Below, one piece after another: positions 1-7,554 of a stretch of DNA of 64,000 nt. The position numbers and the translations under genes were made by a program. The notes beneath the pieces were generated by a model, which saw only the letters and a list, made by a program, of their open reading frames with translations, was not told the DNA's origin and did not search any database. Each line of letters begins with the position of its first letter. Positions within the stretch are counted from its first letter, which is position 1. This stretch comes from an uncultured Alphaproteobacteria bacterium (GTDB taxonomy: Bacteria > Pseudomonadota > Alphaproteobacteria > UBA2966). Location of the stretch: NCBI GenBank assembly GCA_958295725.1, contig OY282368.1:3382365-3446364 (forward strand). Reading direction: 5' to 3'.

Positions 1-175
1 GATGATCGCTGAAACACCCGGCAACCCGCTCGATCAACCCGGTCGCACGGTCCGCCTCACCCAGCAACAACGCACCCGCATCCGAACCCACCGCACCGCC
101 GTCGGACGCCGCCACAACCGAACGGCCCGCGATGGCTTGGAAACCAAACGACGCCGCGCTACACTCCGTCTGCAT
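1..175 (-). CDS. IS1380-family transposase, N-terminal part
   Basis: Read leftward from an ATG at 175-173, the first 58 codons give the N-terminus typical of IS1380 transposases: a stretch with VVAASDGG, then SDAGALLLGEADRATGL and IERVAGCFSD. In family members this segment precedes the DDE catalytic core, which lies outside the window, so catalytic residues cannot be checked. A purine-rich GGAG is placed upstream at 183-186 (minus strand). It is truncated only by the window edge; whether the full gene is intact is unknown. Confidence 0.8.
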   Translation of the reverse strand, partial: MQTECSAASFGFQAIAGRSVVAASDGGAVGSDAGALLLGEADRATGLIERVAGCFSDH

Positions 176-195
176 CGGGGTACTCCTCTGCCGTC

Positions 196-225
196 AGATA
201 ACCCTTTGCTCACAAAGAGTTATCT
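196..225. repeat. Inverted repeat in IS leader
   Basis: Arms of 13 nt (196-208 and 213-225) flank a 4-nt loop and pair at 12 of 13 positions. It lies between the IS end and the transposase start. A hairpin here could shield transposase translation from outside transcription, as in several IS families; that role is inferred. Confidence 0.6.
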
Positions 226-281
226 CACACGCAGAACCCCGATGCACATCACAGCGTGAGAAATCCGGGGTAGGCGGGAAC

Positions 282-698
282 ATGCGCGTCCGGGCGAAGA
301 AGATCGTCGAACGGTCCTTGGAGGGCCGGCTGGTCGGCCTGACGCTGGGCCTACTCGTCGCCGGCGAGGCCACGGGTCAGTCCGTTGCCCCGGCGGTCTT
401 CTTCTCGACCTTGGATGACCTACCCCTCATGTCCGGGCTGGTCGAGATCGTGGACGAGGGAATGGTGTTCGACAAGCCGGAGGGACGCGTCGTCGAGTCC
501 GTGGCCGCGGGCGCCGTGCCCCTTGGGGCGGTCGTCGCGTACTACGAGGCGGTTTTGCCCGAACTCGGATGGAAGCGGCGGGGGAACGCCGAGTTCGCGC
601 GGTCGGGAGAGATGCTGCGCTACCACCTCGAGACCGCCGGCGGAACGACGGAGATCAGGATTACCATCGTGCCGAACGAACAGGTTGGACGTGACTGA
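282..698 (+). CDS. Small secreted protein of unknown function
   Basis: 138-residue protein. The first 32 residues have basic residues and then a hydrophobic run (LVGLTLGLLVAGEATG) ending in a plausible signal-peptidase site, so periplasmic export is likely. The rest is a compact domain with VAYYEAVLPELGWKRRG and ending in EIRITIVPNE, resembling small periplasmic proteins with YYxxxLpxxGW-type motifs. I do not recognise a named family. The ATG at 282 is preceded by a GGCGGGA element. The stop lies 16 nt before the enoyl-CoA hydratase, so the two are probably co-transcribed. The IS end lies only 12 nt upstream of the start. Confidence 0.7.
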   Translation: MRVRAKKIVERSLEGRLVGLTLGLLVAGEATGQSVAPAVFFSTLDDLPLMSGLVEIVDEGMVFDKPEGRVVESVAAGAVPLGAVVAYYEAVLPELGWKRRGNAEFARSGEMLRYHLETAGGTTEIRITIVPNEQVGRD

Positions 699-714
699 AC
701 AGGAAGGCTGAACC

Positions 715-1491
715 ATGGCGTTCGAGAACATTCTCGTCGAGACCCGCGAGTCCGTGGGCGTGATCACACTCAATCGGCCGGATGCCCTGAACGCGCTGAG
801 CCCGCCGCTGATGAAAGAGCTCTCTCGAGCCGTGGAGTCGATGGAGGACGATCCCGCGATCCACGTCATCGTCATCACCGGCAACGAAAAGGCGTTCGCG
901 GCCGGGGCCGACATCAAGGAAATGCAGTCGAAGTCGTACATGGACGTCTATAAGGAGGACTTCGTCACCCGCGATTGGGAACGGGTTTCCCGGTGCCGCA
1001 AACCGACCATCGCGGCCGTCGCGGGGTTCGCCTTGGGCGGTGGCTGCGAGCTGGCGATGATGTGCGACGTCCTCATCGCCGCGGAGAACGCGAAGTTCGG
1101 ACAGCCGGAGATAAAGCTCGGAATCCTGCCGGGTTCCGGGGGAACCCAGCGGCTGCCGCGCGCCGTCGGGAAGGCCAAGGCGATGGATCTCGTGTTGACC
1201 GGACGTATGATGGACGCGGGGGAAGCCGAGCGCGCGGGTCTCGTCAGCCGGGTCGTTCCGACCGAAACCCTATTGGAAGAGGCCCTGAAACTCGCCGGCG
1301 AGATCGCCGTGCACTCGTTGCCGATCGTCATGATGGCCAAGGAGTCCGTGGACCGCGCCTTCGAGACCACCTTGGCGGAGGGAATTCACTTCGAACGGCG
1401 GCTGTTCCATTCGGCGTTCGCCACCGACGATCAAAAGGAGGGGATGGTGGCCTTCATCGAAAAGCGCAAGCCCGATTTCAAGCAACGGTAG
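715..1491 (+). CDS. Enoyl-CoA hydratase/isomerase (crotonase family)
   Basis: 258 residues, the usual length for crotonase. It hydrates trans-2-enoyl-CoA to 3-hydroxyacyl-CoA in fatty-acid beta-oxidation and related acyl-CoA pathways, in the cytoplasm. Visible hallmarks are the oxyanion-hole segments [11 protein letters not shown] (60-70) and [11 protein letters not shown] (106-116), and the two catalytic glutamates Glu112 and Glu132 ([15 protein letters not shown]). The C-terminal trimerisation helices are present. Start ATG follows an AAGG ribosome site. Location just before rpsT-dnaA is common in alphaproteobacteria. The exact substrate chain length cannot be read from sequence. Confidence 0.95.
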   Translation: MAFENILVETRESVGVITLNRPDALNALSPPLMKELSRAVESMEDDPAIHVIVITGNEKAFAAGADIKEMQSKSYMDVYKEDFVTRDWERVSRCRKPTIAAVAGFALGGGCELAMMCDVLIAAENAKFGQPEIKLGILPGSGGTQRLPRAVGKAKAMDLVLTGRMMDAGEAERAGLVSRVVPTETLLEEALKLAGEIAVHSLPIVMMAKESVDRAFETTLAEGIHFERRLFHSAFATDDQKEGMVAFIEKRKPDFKQR

Positions 1492-1611
1492 CTCGAGCGG
1501 CGACAGGAATTCGCCCGAGAGGAATCCGCTCGGCGTCCGGAACGGTTGACCCCGGCCGCACCCGGCGATATAAGCCGCGTTCCGGTCGGCAGAAGACCCC
1601 GAGGAGACACG

Positions 1612-1878
1612 ATGGCGCATCACAAATCGGCCAGGAAGCGCATCCGCAGAAACGGTCGTCGCCGGACGATCAACATGGCCCGTCGCAGCCGGATCCGCAC
1701 GCACGTGCGGAAGGTCGAGGAGGCCATTTCGGGGGGCGACCGGGAGGCCGCGCGGGCGGCTCTGCGGTCCGCGGAGCCGGAGATCATGCGCGGCGTCAAG
1801 GCCGGAATCATCGAGAAGAACACGGGGTCCCGGAAGATCTCCCGGTTGTCGGCGCGCGTGAAGGCAATGGACGCCTGA
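1612..1878 (+). CDS. rpsT: 30S ribosomal protein S20
   Basis: 88 residues beginning [14 protein letters not shown], the classic S20 start. S20 binds 16S rRNA early in 30S assembly. The sequence is helical and rich in Arg/Lys, with the conserved SARKRIRRN and [21 protein letters not shown] segments. A longer in-frame start at 1546 exists, but the GAGGAG ribosome site at 1601-1606 and family length select the ATG at 1612. The rpsT-dnaA neighbourhood is a conserved alphaproteobacterial arrangement. Confidence 0.97.
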   Translation: MAHHKSARKRIRRNGRRRTINMARRSRIRTHVRKVEEAISGGDREAARAALRSAEPEIMRGVKAGIIEKNTGSRKISRLSARVKAMDA

Positions 1879-2341
1879 GTACGGCGCCGAACCGTCTTCC
1901 CGTCGTATCACTTCTCCCCGTCGTGCCGACGCCGCGTCCCCGCGTGGCGTTCGTCGGGTTCCGCCACCTTCGGTCCGAGTTTCGACATCGTCCGCGAGGC
2001 ATCTTCGCCGCACCGTGGGGGGCATGCCTACATGTGGTAGCGGAGGGCGAATCGAGACCGACGCAGACGTATTTTTTGGATCGAGTCGGCGCGCCGCTAT
2101 TGTCCTCCCGCTTCGATGGAATTACTCTGAAGGTCGGATGGGGATGGCTTTCGTTAAGTAGCGAGTACAAGTCGTCCACAAGAATTTACTCTTTTGCACG
2201 GTAGATACTTCGTATTTGCCGGGGTGTCAGTGCGTTCCTGCCATGTATCGGAAGTATTCATCGGAACAAGCAAAATAATCGATCCGGCATCGGCGTTCGG
2301 TGTCAGGGCTCGGGGCAGACGCGGGTTCCGCCGGCTGTCGG
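1879..2341. other. Gene-free, G+C-poor spacer upstream of dnaA; candidate replication origin
   Basis: No convincing gene is seen in these 463 bases. From about 2060 to 2290 the composition drops visibly below the neighbours (runs such as ATTTTTTGG and AGAATTTACTCTTTTG). One DnaA-box-like 9-mer, TCGTCCACA, lies at 2172-2180, and a GAGTC methylation-type site is nearby. Position between rpsT and dnaA fits an origin, but a proper cluster of DnaA boxes is not visible, so this stays a hypothesis. Confidence 0.35.
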
Positions 2342-2833
2342 ATGTTCGGGTTCTCGGTCGATGTTTCGAGGCGTCGGATCGATGCAGCGGTCAGGGGGGA
2401 GGGGCAACTGGACGGAACATCCTTTGTCGGCGATGTCCCGGTCGAAACGGCTTGGGCCATCCTCCGGGACGAGCCGGACGCCACGCTGATCGACGTTCGG
2501 ACGGATGCCGAGTGGTCGTTCGTGGGGATTCCCGATCTCACGGGGCTCGGGAAGCGGCCCTTGCTGGTTTCCTGGCAGTGCTTTCCCGACATGGCGTTCA
2601 ATGCCGGGTTCGTCAAAACGTTGCGCAACGCAGGGCTCTCGCGCGACGCGGCGAACCTCTTCCTGTGTCGGAGCGGTGCGCGATCGCGTGCCGCGGCGCT
2701 GGCCATGGCCGCCGAGGGGTTCGCTCGCTGCTACAACATGGCAGAGGGTTTCGAGGGCGACAAGGACGCGCATCAACACCGGGGCGCCACGGGCGGCTGG
2801 AAGGCCGCAGGCCTTCCCTGGACGCAGAACTAG
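2342..2833 (+). CDS. Rhodanese-like domain protein
   Basis: Single rhodanese domain, about 160 residues. Features include the entry motif DATLIDVRTDAEWSFVGIPDL and the active-site loop FLCRSGARSRAAALAMA, whose cysteine would carry a persulfide in sulfur transfer. It ends in GGWKAAGLPW, as in the small alphaproteobacterial rhodaneses commonly encoded beside dnaA. The start is uncertain: GTG at 2300, ATG at 2342, or a start nearer the domain. A strong GGGGGGAGGGG purine run at 2394-2404 lies just before an in-frame CTG at 2408, where homologous domains would begin. The sulfur acceptor is unknown. Confidence 0.85.
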   Translation: MFGFSVDVSRRRIDAAVRGEGQLDGTSFVGDVPVETAWAILRDEPDATLIDVRTDAEWSFVGIPDLTGLGKRPLLVSWQCFPDMAFNAGFVKTLRNAGLSRDAANLFLCRSGARSRAAALAMAAEGFARCYNMAEGFEGDKDAHQHRGATGGWKAAGLPWTQN

Positions 2834-2837
2834 GCGG

Positions 2838-4229
2838 ATGAGCGACTCGTCCGAAGCGGCCCAGGACGTCGAGAGTCAGTGGAGGCGTGTGCGTACGCGG
2901 CTCAGGTCGGAAGTCGGCGACGCCGCGTTCAATAGTTGGCTCAAGCCGCTGTCGCTGATGCGGATGGAGGACGGCGAAGTCGAGCTGGCCGTACCGACCC
3001 GGTTCATGCGCGATTGGGTCGTGTCTCATTATGCCGACCGGCTGCGTTCGTTATGGAGCGACGAGAGTCCGTCGGTGCGCGCCGTCAACGTGCGGATCAA
3101 TCCGCCGGCCAAGCCGGCGGCGCGGCCCACGGACGGGTCCGAGGAGACCGACGGGTCGGACGACCGGACGGGCGGCGGGCGGCCTCGGGAGCGGGAGCTC
3201 GATATCGGCGCGCCGCTCGACCCGCGTTTCACCTTCGAGAATTTCATCGTGGGCAAGCCGAACGAGCTGGCGTTCGCCGCGGCGCAAAGAGTTGGTGACG
3301 TCGCGACGGTGCCCTTCAATCCGCTGTTCCTGTACGGCGGTGTCGGGCTCGGCAAGACGCACTTGATGCATGCCATCGCATGGCACATCCACGGCAAGTT
3401 CCCGAACCGGGAGGTCGTTTACCTCTCGGCCGAGAAGTTCATGTACCAGTTCATCCGCGCGCTGCGTTTCAAGAATGTCATGGCGTTCAAGGAGCAGTTC
3501 CGCTCCGTCGATGTCCTGATGATCGACGACGTCCAGTTCATCGCCGGAAAAGACACCACGCAAGAGGAGTTATTTCATACCTTCAACGCCCTCGTCGATC
3601 GGAACCGCCAGATCGTGATCTCCGGTGACCGGTCGCCGTCGGACCTCGACGGTATCGAAGAGCGCATGAAGTCCCGGTTGGTCTGGGGGCTGGTGGCCGA
3701 CATTCATGCGACGGACTACGAGCTGCGGCTCGGCATACTTCAGAGCAAGGCGGAACAGGCGGGTGCCAGGAACGTGCCGATCAGGATTCTCGAGTTCCTG
3801 GCCCACCGCATCACGTCCAACGTGCGGGAACTGGAGGGAGCACTCAACCGGGTGCTGGCTTATTCCAATCTGGTGGGGCGTCCCATCACGCTCGAGACGA
3901 CGCAGGATGTGTTGCGCGATCTCCTGCGCGCCAACGATCGCCGGGTGACCATCGACGATATTCAGAAACGCGTGGCGGAGCACTTCAACATCCGCCTTGC
4001 CGACATGCATTCGGCGCGACGCGCCCGCGCCGTCGCGCGGCCCCGTCAGGTCGCCATGTACCTGGCAAAGCAGTTGACTTCACGATCTCTCCCCGAGATC
4101 GGCCGGAAGTTCGGCGGGCGCGACCATACGACGGTCATGCACGCGGTTCGCAGGATCGACGAGTTGATGCAGAACGACAGCGCGCTGTCCGAGGATGTCG
4201 AGCTGCTCCGCCGCATGCTCGAGGTGTAG
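2838..4229 (+). CDS. dnaA: Chromosomal replication initiator protein DnaA
   Basis: 463 residues with all four DnaA domains: the N-terminal oligomerisation domain (1-75), a variable acidic/proline linker (85-125), the AAA+ ATPase with Walker A GGVGLGKTH (167-175) and Walker B VLMIDDVQFI, and the C-terminal helix-turn-helix with the signature GRDHTTVMHAVRRI. It binds DnaA boxes and opens oriC. The ATG lies 4 nt after the rhodanese stop, suggesting co-transcription. A short CCGGG/CCCGG hairpin follows the stop (about 4249-4264) but lacks a T-run. Confidence 0.98.
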   Translation: MSDSSEAAQDVESQWRRVRTRLRSEVGDAAFNSWLKPLSLMRMEDGEVELAVPTRFMRDWVVSHYADRLRSLWSDESPSVRAVNVRINPPAKPAARPTDGSEETDGSDDRTGGGRPRERELDIGAPLDPRFTFENFIVGKPNELAFAAAQRVGDVATVPFNPLFLYGGVGLGKTHLMHAIAWHIHGKFPNREVVYLSAEKFMYQFIRALRFKNVMAFKEQFRSVDVLMIDDVQFIAGKDTTQEELFHTFNALVDRNRQIVISGDRSPSDLDGIEERMKSRLVWGLVADIHATDYELRLGILQSKAEQAGARNVPIRILEFLAHRITSNVRELEGALNRVLAYSNLVGRPITLETTQDVLRDLLRANDRRVTIDDIQKRVAEHFNIRLADMHSARRARAVARPRQVAMYLAKQLTSRSLPEIGRKFGGRDHTTVMHAVRRIDELMQNDSALSEDVELLRRMLEV

Positions 4230-4874
4230 ATACGCGGCGAACCGACCCATCCGGGTAAAGCCCGGAAGGGATGGTGGATCGGGGCCGGAGCAGGGGAGGA
4301 AGGCTGTTTCGTCGGAATCGGCGTCGTGATCGCCGACACCGGCTTGGCCTCCGCCCCGTTCAGGCTGCCGTGGGCTGCACCACGCCCGGATCCGCCGAAT
4401 GATCGCCGCGCCTCTCGACATGGCCGCGCGATAGTCGGCCACGGCCCCGACGGAGCGGCTGTCCGCTTGATCCACGGGCCCTCCGGCGGGTCACGGCCTT
4501 CCGGGTTGGGGTTTCGAGAGGCACGTCGTGTGCCTGCCGTTGCGCCAGCGCCGGCGGTTCGCCTCGAAGACCCGTTCGGTCGCCTCGCGGAACGTCGGCA
4601 TGACCGCCCGGCGCTTTTCGGCGAGCGGGTCTTCGCCCTTGGCGACCGTCGCCCGGTTGTGGGCCGCCGCTTCGCGGGCTTGGGCCAGACCGACGTCCGG
4701 GAAGCGCCCGAGCCCGAGATCGCGCCGCCGTGAGCCTCGCCATCGTTCCCATCCCAACACTCATTGTGGGGATACAGGGAAATTGTCGGGAACGATCAAG
4801 AATCACTTCGGCGTATTTTTCGTGTATTTCTGCGGCTTTCGGGGAACTGTCAGGAACAAGTGAATAAGGCGAAG
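4230..4874. other. Scar of a lost tRNA-Ala-associated island
   Basis: This 645-base gap holds only the integrase remnant (4491-4760). The remaining flanks (4230-4490 and 4761-4874) show no convincing coding frame or structured element. 4780-4860 is visibly more A+T-rich than the core genome, as expected for foreign DNA. I do not see a second copy of the tRNA 3' end that would mark the other attachment site. Confidence 0.5.
4491..4760 (-). pseudogene. Tyrosine-recombinase (phage/island integrase) remnant
   Basis: Minus-strand reading gives RRRDLGLGRFPDVGLAQARE, then AKGEDPLAEKRR and MPTFREATERVFEANRRRWR. These are the hallmark segments of the N-terminal (DUF4102-type) arm and start of the core-binding domain of P4-like tyrosine recombinases. 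About 85 residues survive; the N-terminal residues and the whole catalytic domain (R..H-R..Y) are missing, and the sequence diverges after WRNGRH. It lies just beyond the 3' end of tRNA-Ala on the same strand, where such integrases sit after inserting at a tRNA attachment site. Confidence 0.8.
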
Positions 4875-4950
<76 letters not shown>

Positions 4951-4992
4951 CGATCCCTTCGCCGCGTCGCGCCGGTCGCGGCGGCGAAACCG

Positions 4993-5358
4993 CTATCCGT
5001 CGGTTTTTCTGTCGTCGAGCACGTCCGACACATCGTCGCCTTCCTCCACGAGTTCCGCCGCGTCCTCGATGAGATCGTCCTCCTCCTCGTCGTCCTCGGC
5101 GCCGTCGACATCCATGTCCGGGAGCTTGCCGACGTCACCGTCTTCCCTCTCCAGACCGGCGGTCCCGGCACCCCCGGCCGACGCGGGCTCCGCGCTTTCC
5201 ACGGTCGAACCCCCGGCCACGGTCCCCGCCGTCTTCGCGACCGTCACGAGGTGCGGCGTCTCGCACTTCGGACAAACGACCGGGTCGCGTTTGAGATCGT
5301 AAAAGCGCACTCCGCATTCCGGGCATTCCCGTTTTTCGCCCCATTCAGGTTTGGACAC
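4993..5358 (-). CDS. FYDLN acid domain protein (TIGR02300 family)
   Basis: 121 residues. It begins with a zinc-ribbon-like segment with paired cysteines (CPECGVRFYDLKRDP, CPKCETPHL), the hallmark of the FYDLN acid family of alphaproteobacteria, here FYDLK. The second half is low-complexity and very acidic, with a run of D and E near residues 85-112. Function is unknown; the family is conserved beside tRNA-Ala and aroA. The start is GTG at 5358 with divergent aroA 66 nt away, so a shared promoter region is likely. Confidence 0.88.
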   Translation of the reverse strand: MSKPEWGEKRECPECGVRFYDLKRDPVVCPKCETPHLVTVAKTAGTVAGGSTVESAEPASAGGAGTAGLEREDGDVGKLPDMDVDGAEDDEEEDDLIEDAAELVEEGDDVSDVLDDRKTDG

Positions 5359-5424
5359 GCGGATGGCTCCCGATCGCTTCGACGGTTTGTGGGACGAGAC
5401 GAACTCAAGGGCGCTCCAATTGCC

Positions 5425-6843
5425 ATGAACGGGTTAACCTGTCAAAAGTTTTTCGTCCCGGAGCCCGTGCGTCTTCAACGTCCTGGAAACAGCTTGACCG
5501 CCCTCGCCTCATATCGCGCCCGGACGCTCGCCGGCACCGCGCGCGTACCGGGAGACAAGTCGATTTCCCATCGCGCGCTCATTTTCGGCGCGCTTTCGGT
5601 CGGCGAGACGGTCGTCACGGGGTTGTCTCGGGGCGACGACGTGGCGAGGACCGAAACGGCGTTGCGCCACCTCGGGGCCGAGATACAGGCACCGGAATCC
5701 GATACCCGCGTCGTTTTCGGGCGCGGGGTCGGAGGACTGTGCGAACCGGCGTCGATCCTCGATCTGGGAAATTCGGGAACGGGTGTCCGGCTGCTTATGG
5801 GCGTGGTCGCATCCCATCGCCTGGCGGCGTACTTCACCGGGGACGCCTCGCTCTCGACCAGGCCCATGGACCGCGTCATCCTCCCCCTCCGGCGGATGGG
5901 AGCCGACATCTCGGCGCGGGACGGGAATCTCCTTCCCCTGATCGTCGCCGGCGCGCACAGCCCGGTTCCCATCGAATACGTCCTCCCGGTTCCGTCGGCG
6001 CAGGTCAAGTCCGCCATCCTTCTGGCTGCTCTCAATACACCAGGCCGCACCTCCGTGGTCGAGCCCGTTCCCTCGCGAGACCACACGGAACGTATGTTGG
6101 CGCACTTCGGCGCGGCGATCACCGAAGGGGAGGACAGTGACGGCAGGCGCCACATCGCCGTGGAGGGCGAGGCGGAACTGACGGGGCGCGCCGTCGCGGT
6201 TCCGGGCGACCCGTCGTCGGCTGCCTTCCTCGTGGCCGCCGCCCTCGCTGTCCCAGGTTCCCGTGTCACGATCGAGAATGTCGGGACCAATCCCTTGCGG
6301 ACGGGCTTCTTCGATACGCTACGGGAGATGGGAGCCGATATCGAGCTGTCGAACGTCCGTGCCATCGGCGGCGAGTCGGTGGCCGACGTCACGGTCCGGC
6401 ACGGTGGTCTGGTCGGCATCGAGGTGCCGCCGGAGCGGGCGCCCACGATGATCGACGAGTACCCGGTTCTGGCGGCCCTGGCGGCGGGCGCGGAAGGCCG
6501 AACCGTCATGCGCGGCGTCCGCGAGCTCCGCGTCAAGGAAAGCGATCGCATTTCGGCCATGACGGCCGGCCTTCGGGCCTGCGGCGTCACGGTCGACGAA
6601 TTCGGGGACGGCCTCGCGGTCACCGGTCTGGGCGGACCGGTGCCCGGCGCCGCCACCGTCGACGCGCGTCTCGATCACAGGGTGGCCATGTCGTTTCTCG
6701 TGCTCGGCATGGCCGCCAGGGAACCGGTCGTGGTGGACCACGCCGAGACCATCGCGACCAGCTTTCCCGAATTCATCGATCTGATAACGGTTCTGGGCGC
6801 CGAAGTGGCGCGGGCGCCGCGGCCGCGAAACGCCTCGAAATGA
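5425..6843 (+). CDS. aroA: 3-phosphoshikimate 1-carboxyvinyltransferase (EPSP synthase)
   Basis: About 472 residues. It joins phosphoenolpyruvate to shikimate-3-phosphate in the shikimate pathway to chorismate. Visible motifs are VPGDKSISHRALI near the N-terminus, LDLGNSGTGVRLLMG, DPSSAAFLVAAALA, the DEYPVLAALAA active-site segment and RVKESDRISAMTAGL. Start choice is open: ATG 5425, GTG 5467 (GGAG close upstream) or TTG 5494; homologues usually start near SLTALASYRAR. The stop overlaps the cmk ATG (ATGA), implying coupling in an aroA-cmk-rpsA operon. Confidence 0.95.
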   Translation: MNGLTCQKFFVPEPVRLQRPGNSLTALASYRARTLAGTARVPGDKSISHRALIFGALSVGETVVTGLSRGDDVARTETALRHLGAEIQAPESDTRVVFGRGVGGLCEPASILDLGNSGTGVRLLMGVVASHRLAAYFTGDASLSTRPMDRVILPLRRMGADISARDGNLLPLIVAGAHSPVPIEYVLPVPSAQVKSAILLAALNTPGRTSVVEPVPSRDHTERMLAHFGAAITEGEDSDGRRHIAVEGEAELTGRAVAVPGDPSSAAFLVAAALAVPGSRVTIENVGTNPLRTGFFDTLREMGADIELSNVRAIGGESVADVTVRHGGLVGIEVPPERAPTMIDEYPVLAALAAGAEGRTVMRGVRELRVKESDRISAMTAGLRACGVTVDEFGDGLAVTGLGGPVPGAATVDARLDHRVAMSFLVLGMAAREPVVVDHAETIATSFPEFIDLITVLGAEVARAPRPRNASK

Positions 6844-7475
6844 TCGTCGCGATTGACGGCCCCGCAGCCGCCGGCAAGGGCACTCTGTCGAGATTGCTGG
6901 CGGAGGAGATGAACCTCGCGTGGCTGGAAACGGGATCGCTTTACCGTGCGGTGGCGTTGCGCGTGTTGCGGGATGGCTCGGATCCCGGAGACTCGCGCGC
7001 CGCGGTCGGGGCGGCGGGGCATCTGGACGCGGGCGACCTGAGCGATCCCGAATTGCGCCGCGAGGATGTCGGCCAGGCGGCATCCCGGGTCGCGGCTATC
7101 TCCGAGGTTCGCGCCGCCTTGATCGGGTTTCAGCGCCGCTTCGCTCACCGGCCTCCCGGGAAGGTCCGGGGGGCGGTCCTCGACGGCAGGGATATCGGGA
7201 CCGTCGTGTGCCCGGACGCCGACCACAAGATATTCGTGACCGCGACCCCGGAGGCGCGGGCGCGCCGTCGGTTCCTCCAGCTGCGGGAGAGTGGCACCCC
7301 GGTCGACGAGCGACAGGTGCTCGCGGCGACTGTCGAACGCGACGCGCGGGATACCGAACGCAGTGCGTCCCCTCTGACGCCAGCGGAAGACGCGCACTTG
7401 CTAGATACGACGAATTTGTCTATAGACGCGGCCTTCGCGACCCTGACGGCGTACATCTCTGGGTCGAGCGACTGA
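6840..7475 (+). CDS. cmk: Cytidylate kinase
   Basis: 211 residues. It phosphorylates CMP and dCMP with ATP, feeding CDP/dCDP to nucleic acid and phospholipid synthesis. The P-loop GPAAAGKGT is at 7-15, followed by ETGSLYRAVAL for nucleotide binding, the DGRDIGTVVCPDA segment, and the arginine-rich lid ARARRRFLQLRESG. Start overlaps the aroA stop by 4 nt. Cmk next to rpsA is one of the most conserved bacterial neighbourhoods. Confidence 0.96.
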   Translation: MIVAIDGPAAAGKGTLSRLLAEEMNLAWLETGSLYRAVALRVLRDGSDPGDSRAAVGAAGHLDAGDLSDPELRREDVGQAASRVAAISEVRAALIGFQRRFAHRPPGKVRGAVLDGRDIGTVVCPDADHKIFVTATPEARARRRFLQLRESGTPVDERQVLAATVERDARDTERSASPLTPAEDAHLLDTTNLSIDAAFATLTAYISGSSD

Positions 7476-7554
7476 AATCCACGCGGTACGCGTGGGTCTG
7501 CCCGCGCGATGGGATATACGCGGGCGGTTGGACTGGGCAACGACAGGGGACGGA

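Larger units (their letters stand above)
1..270 (-). mobile_element. IS1380-family insertion sequence, partial (one end)
   Basis: The first 270 bases hold the 5' end of an IS1380-type element: the start of its transposase, a hairpin leader and a terminal region that reads CCCCGGATTTCTCACG inward on the minus strand, like the ends of this family. The outer boundary near 269-270 is inferred, because the other end and any target duplication lie outside the window. The element sits 12 nt upstream of the next gene's start codon, so it has probably replaced that gene's native promoter. Confidence 0.75.

Noticed and set aside
4249..4264. CCGGG/CCCGG hairpin after dnaA as an intrinsic terminator
   Set aside because: Stem of only 5 bp and no T-tract.
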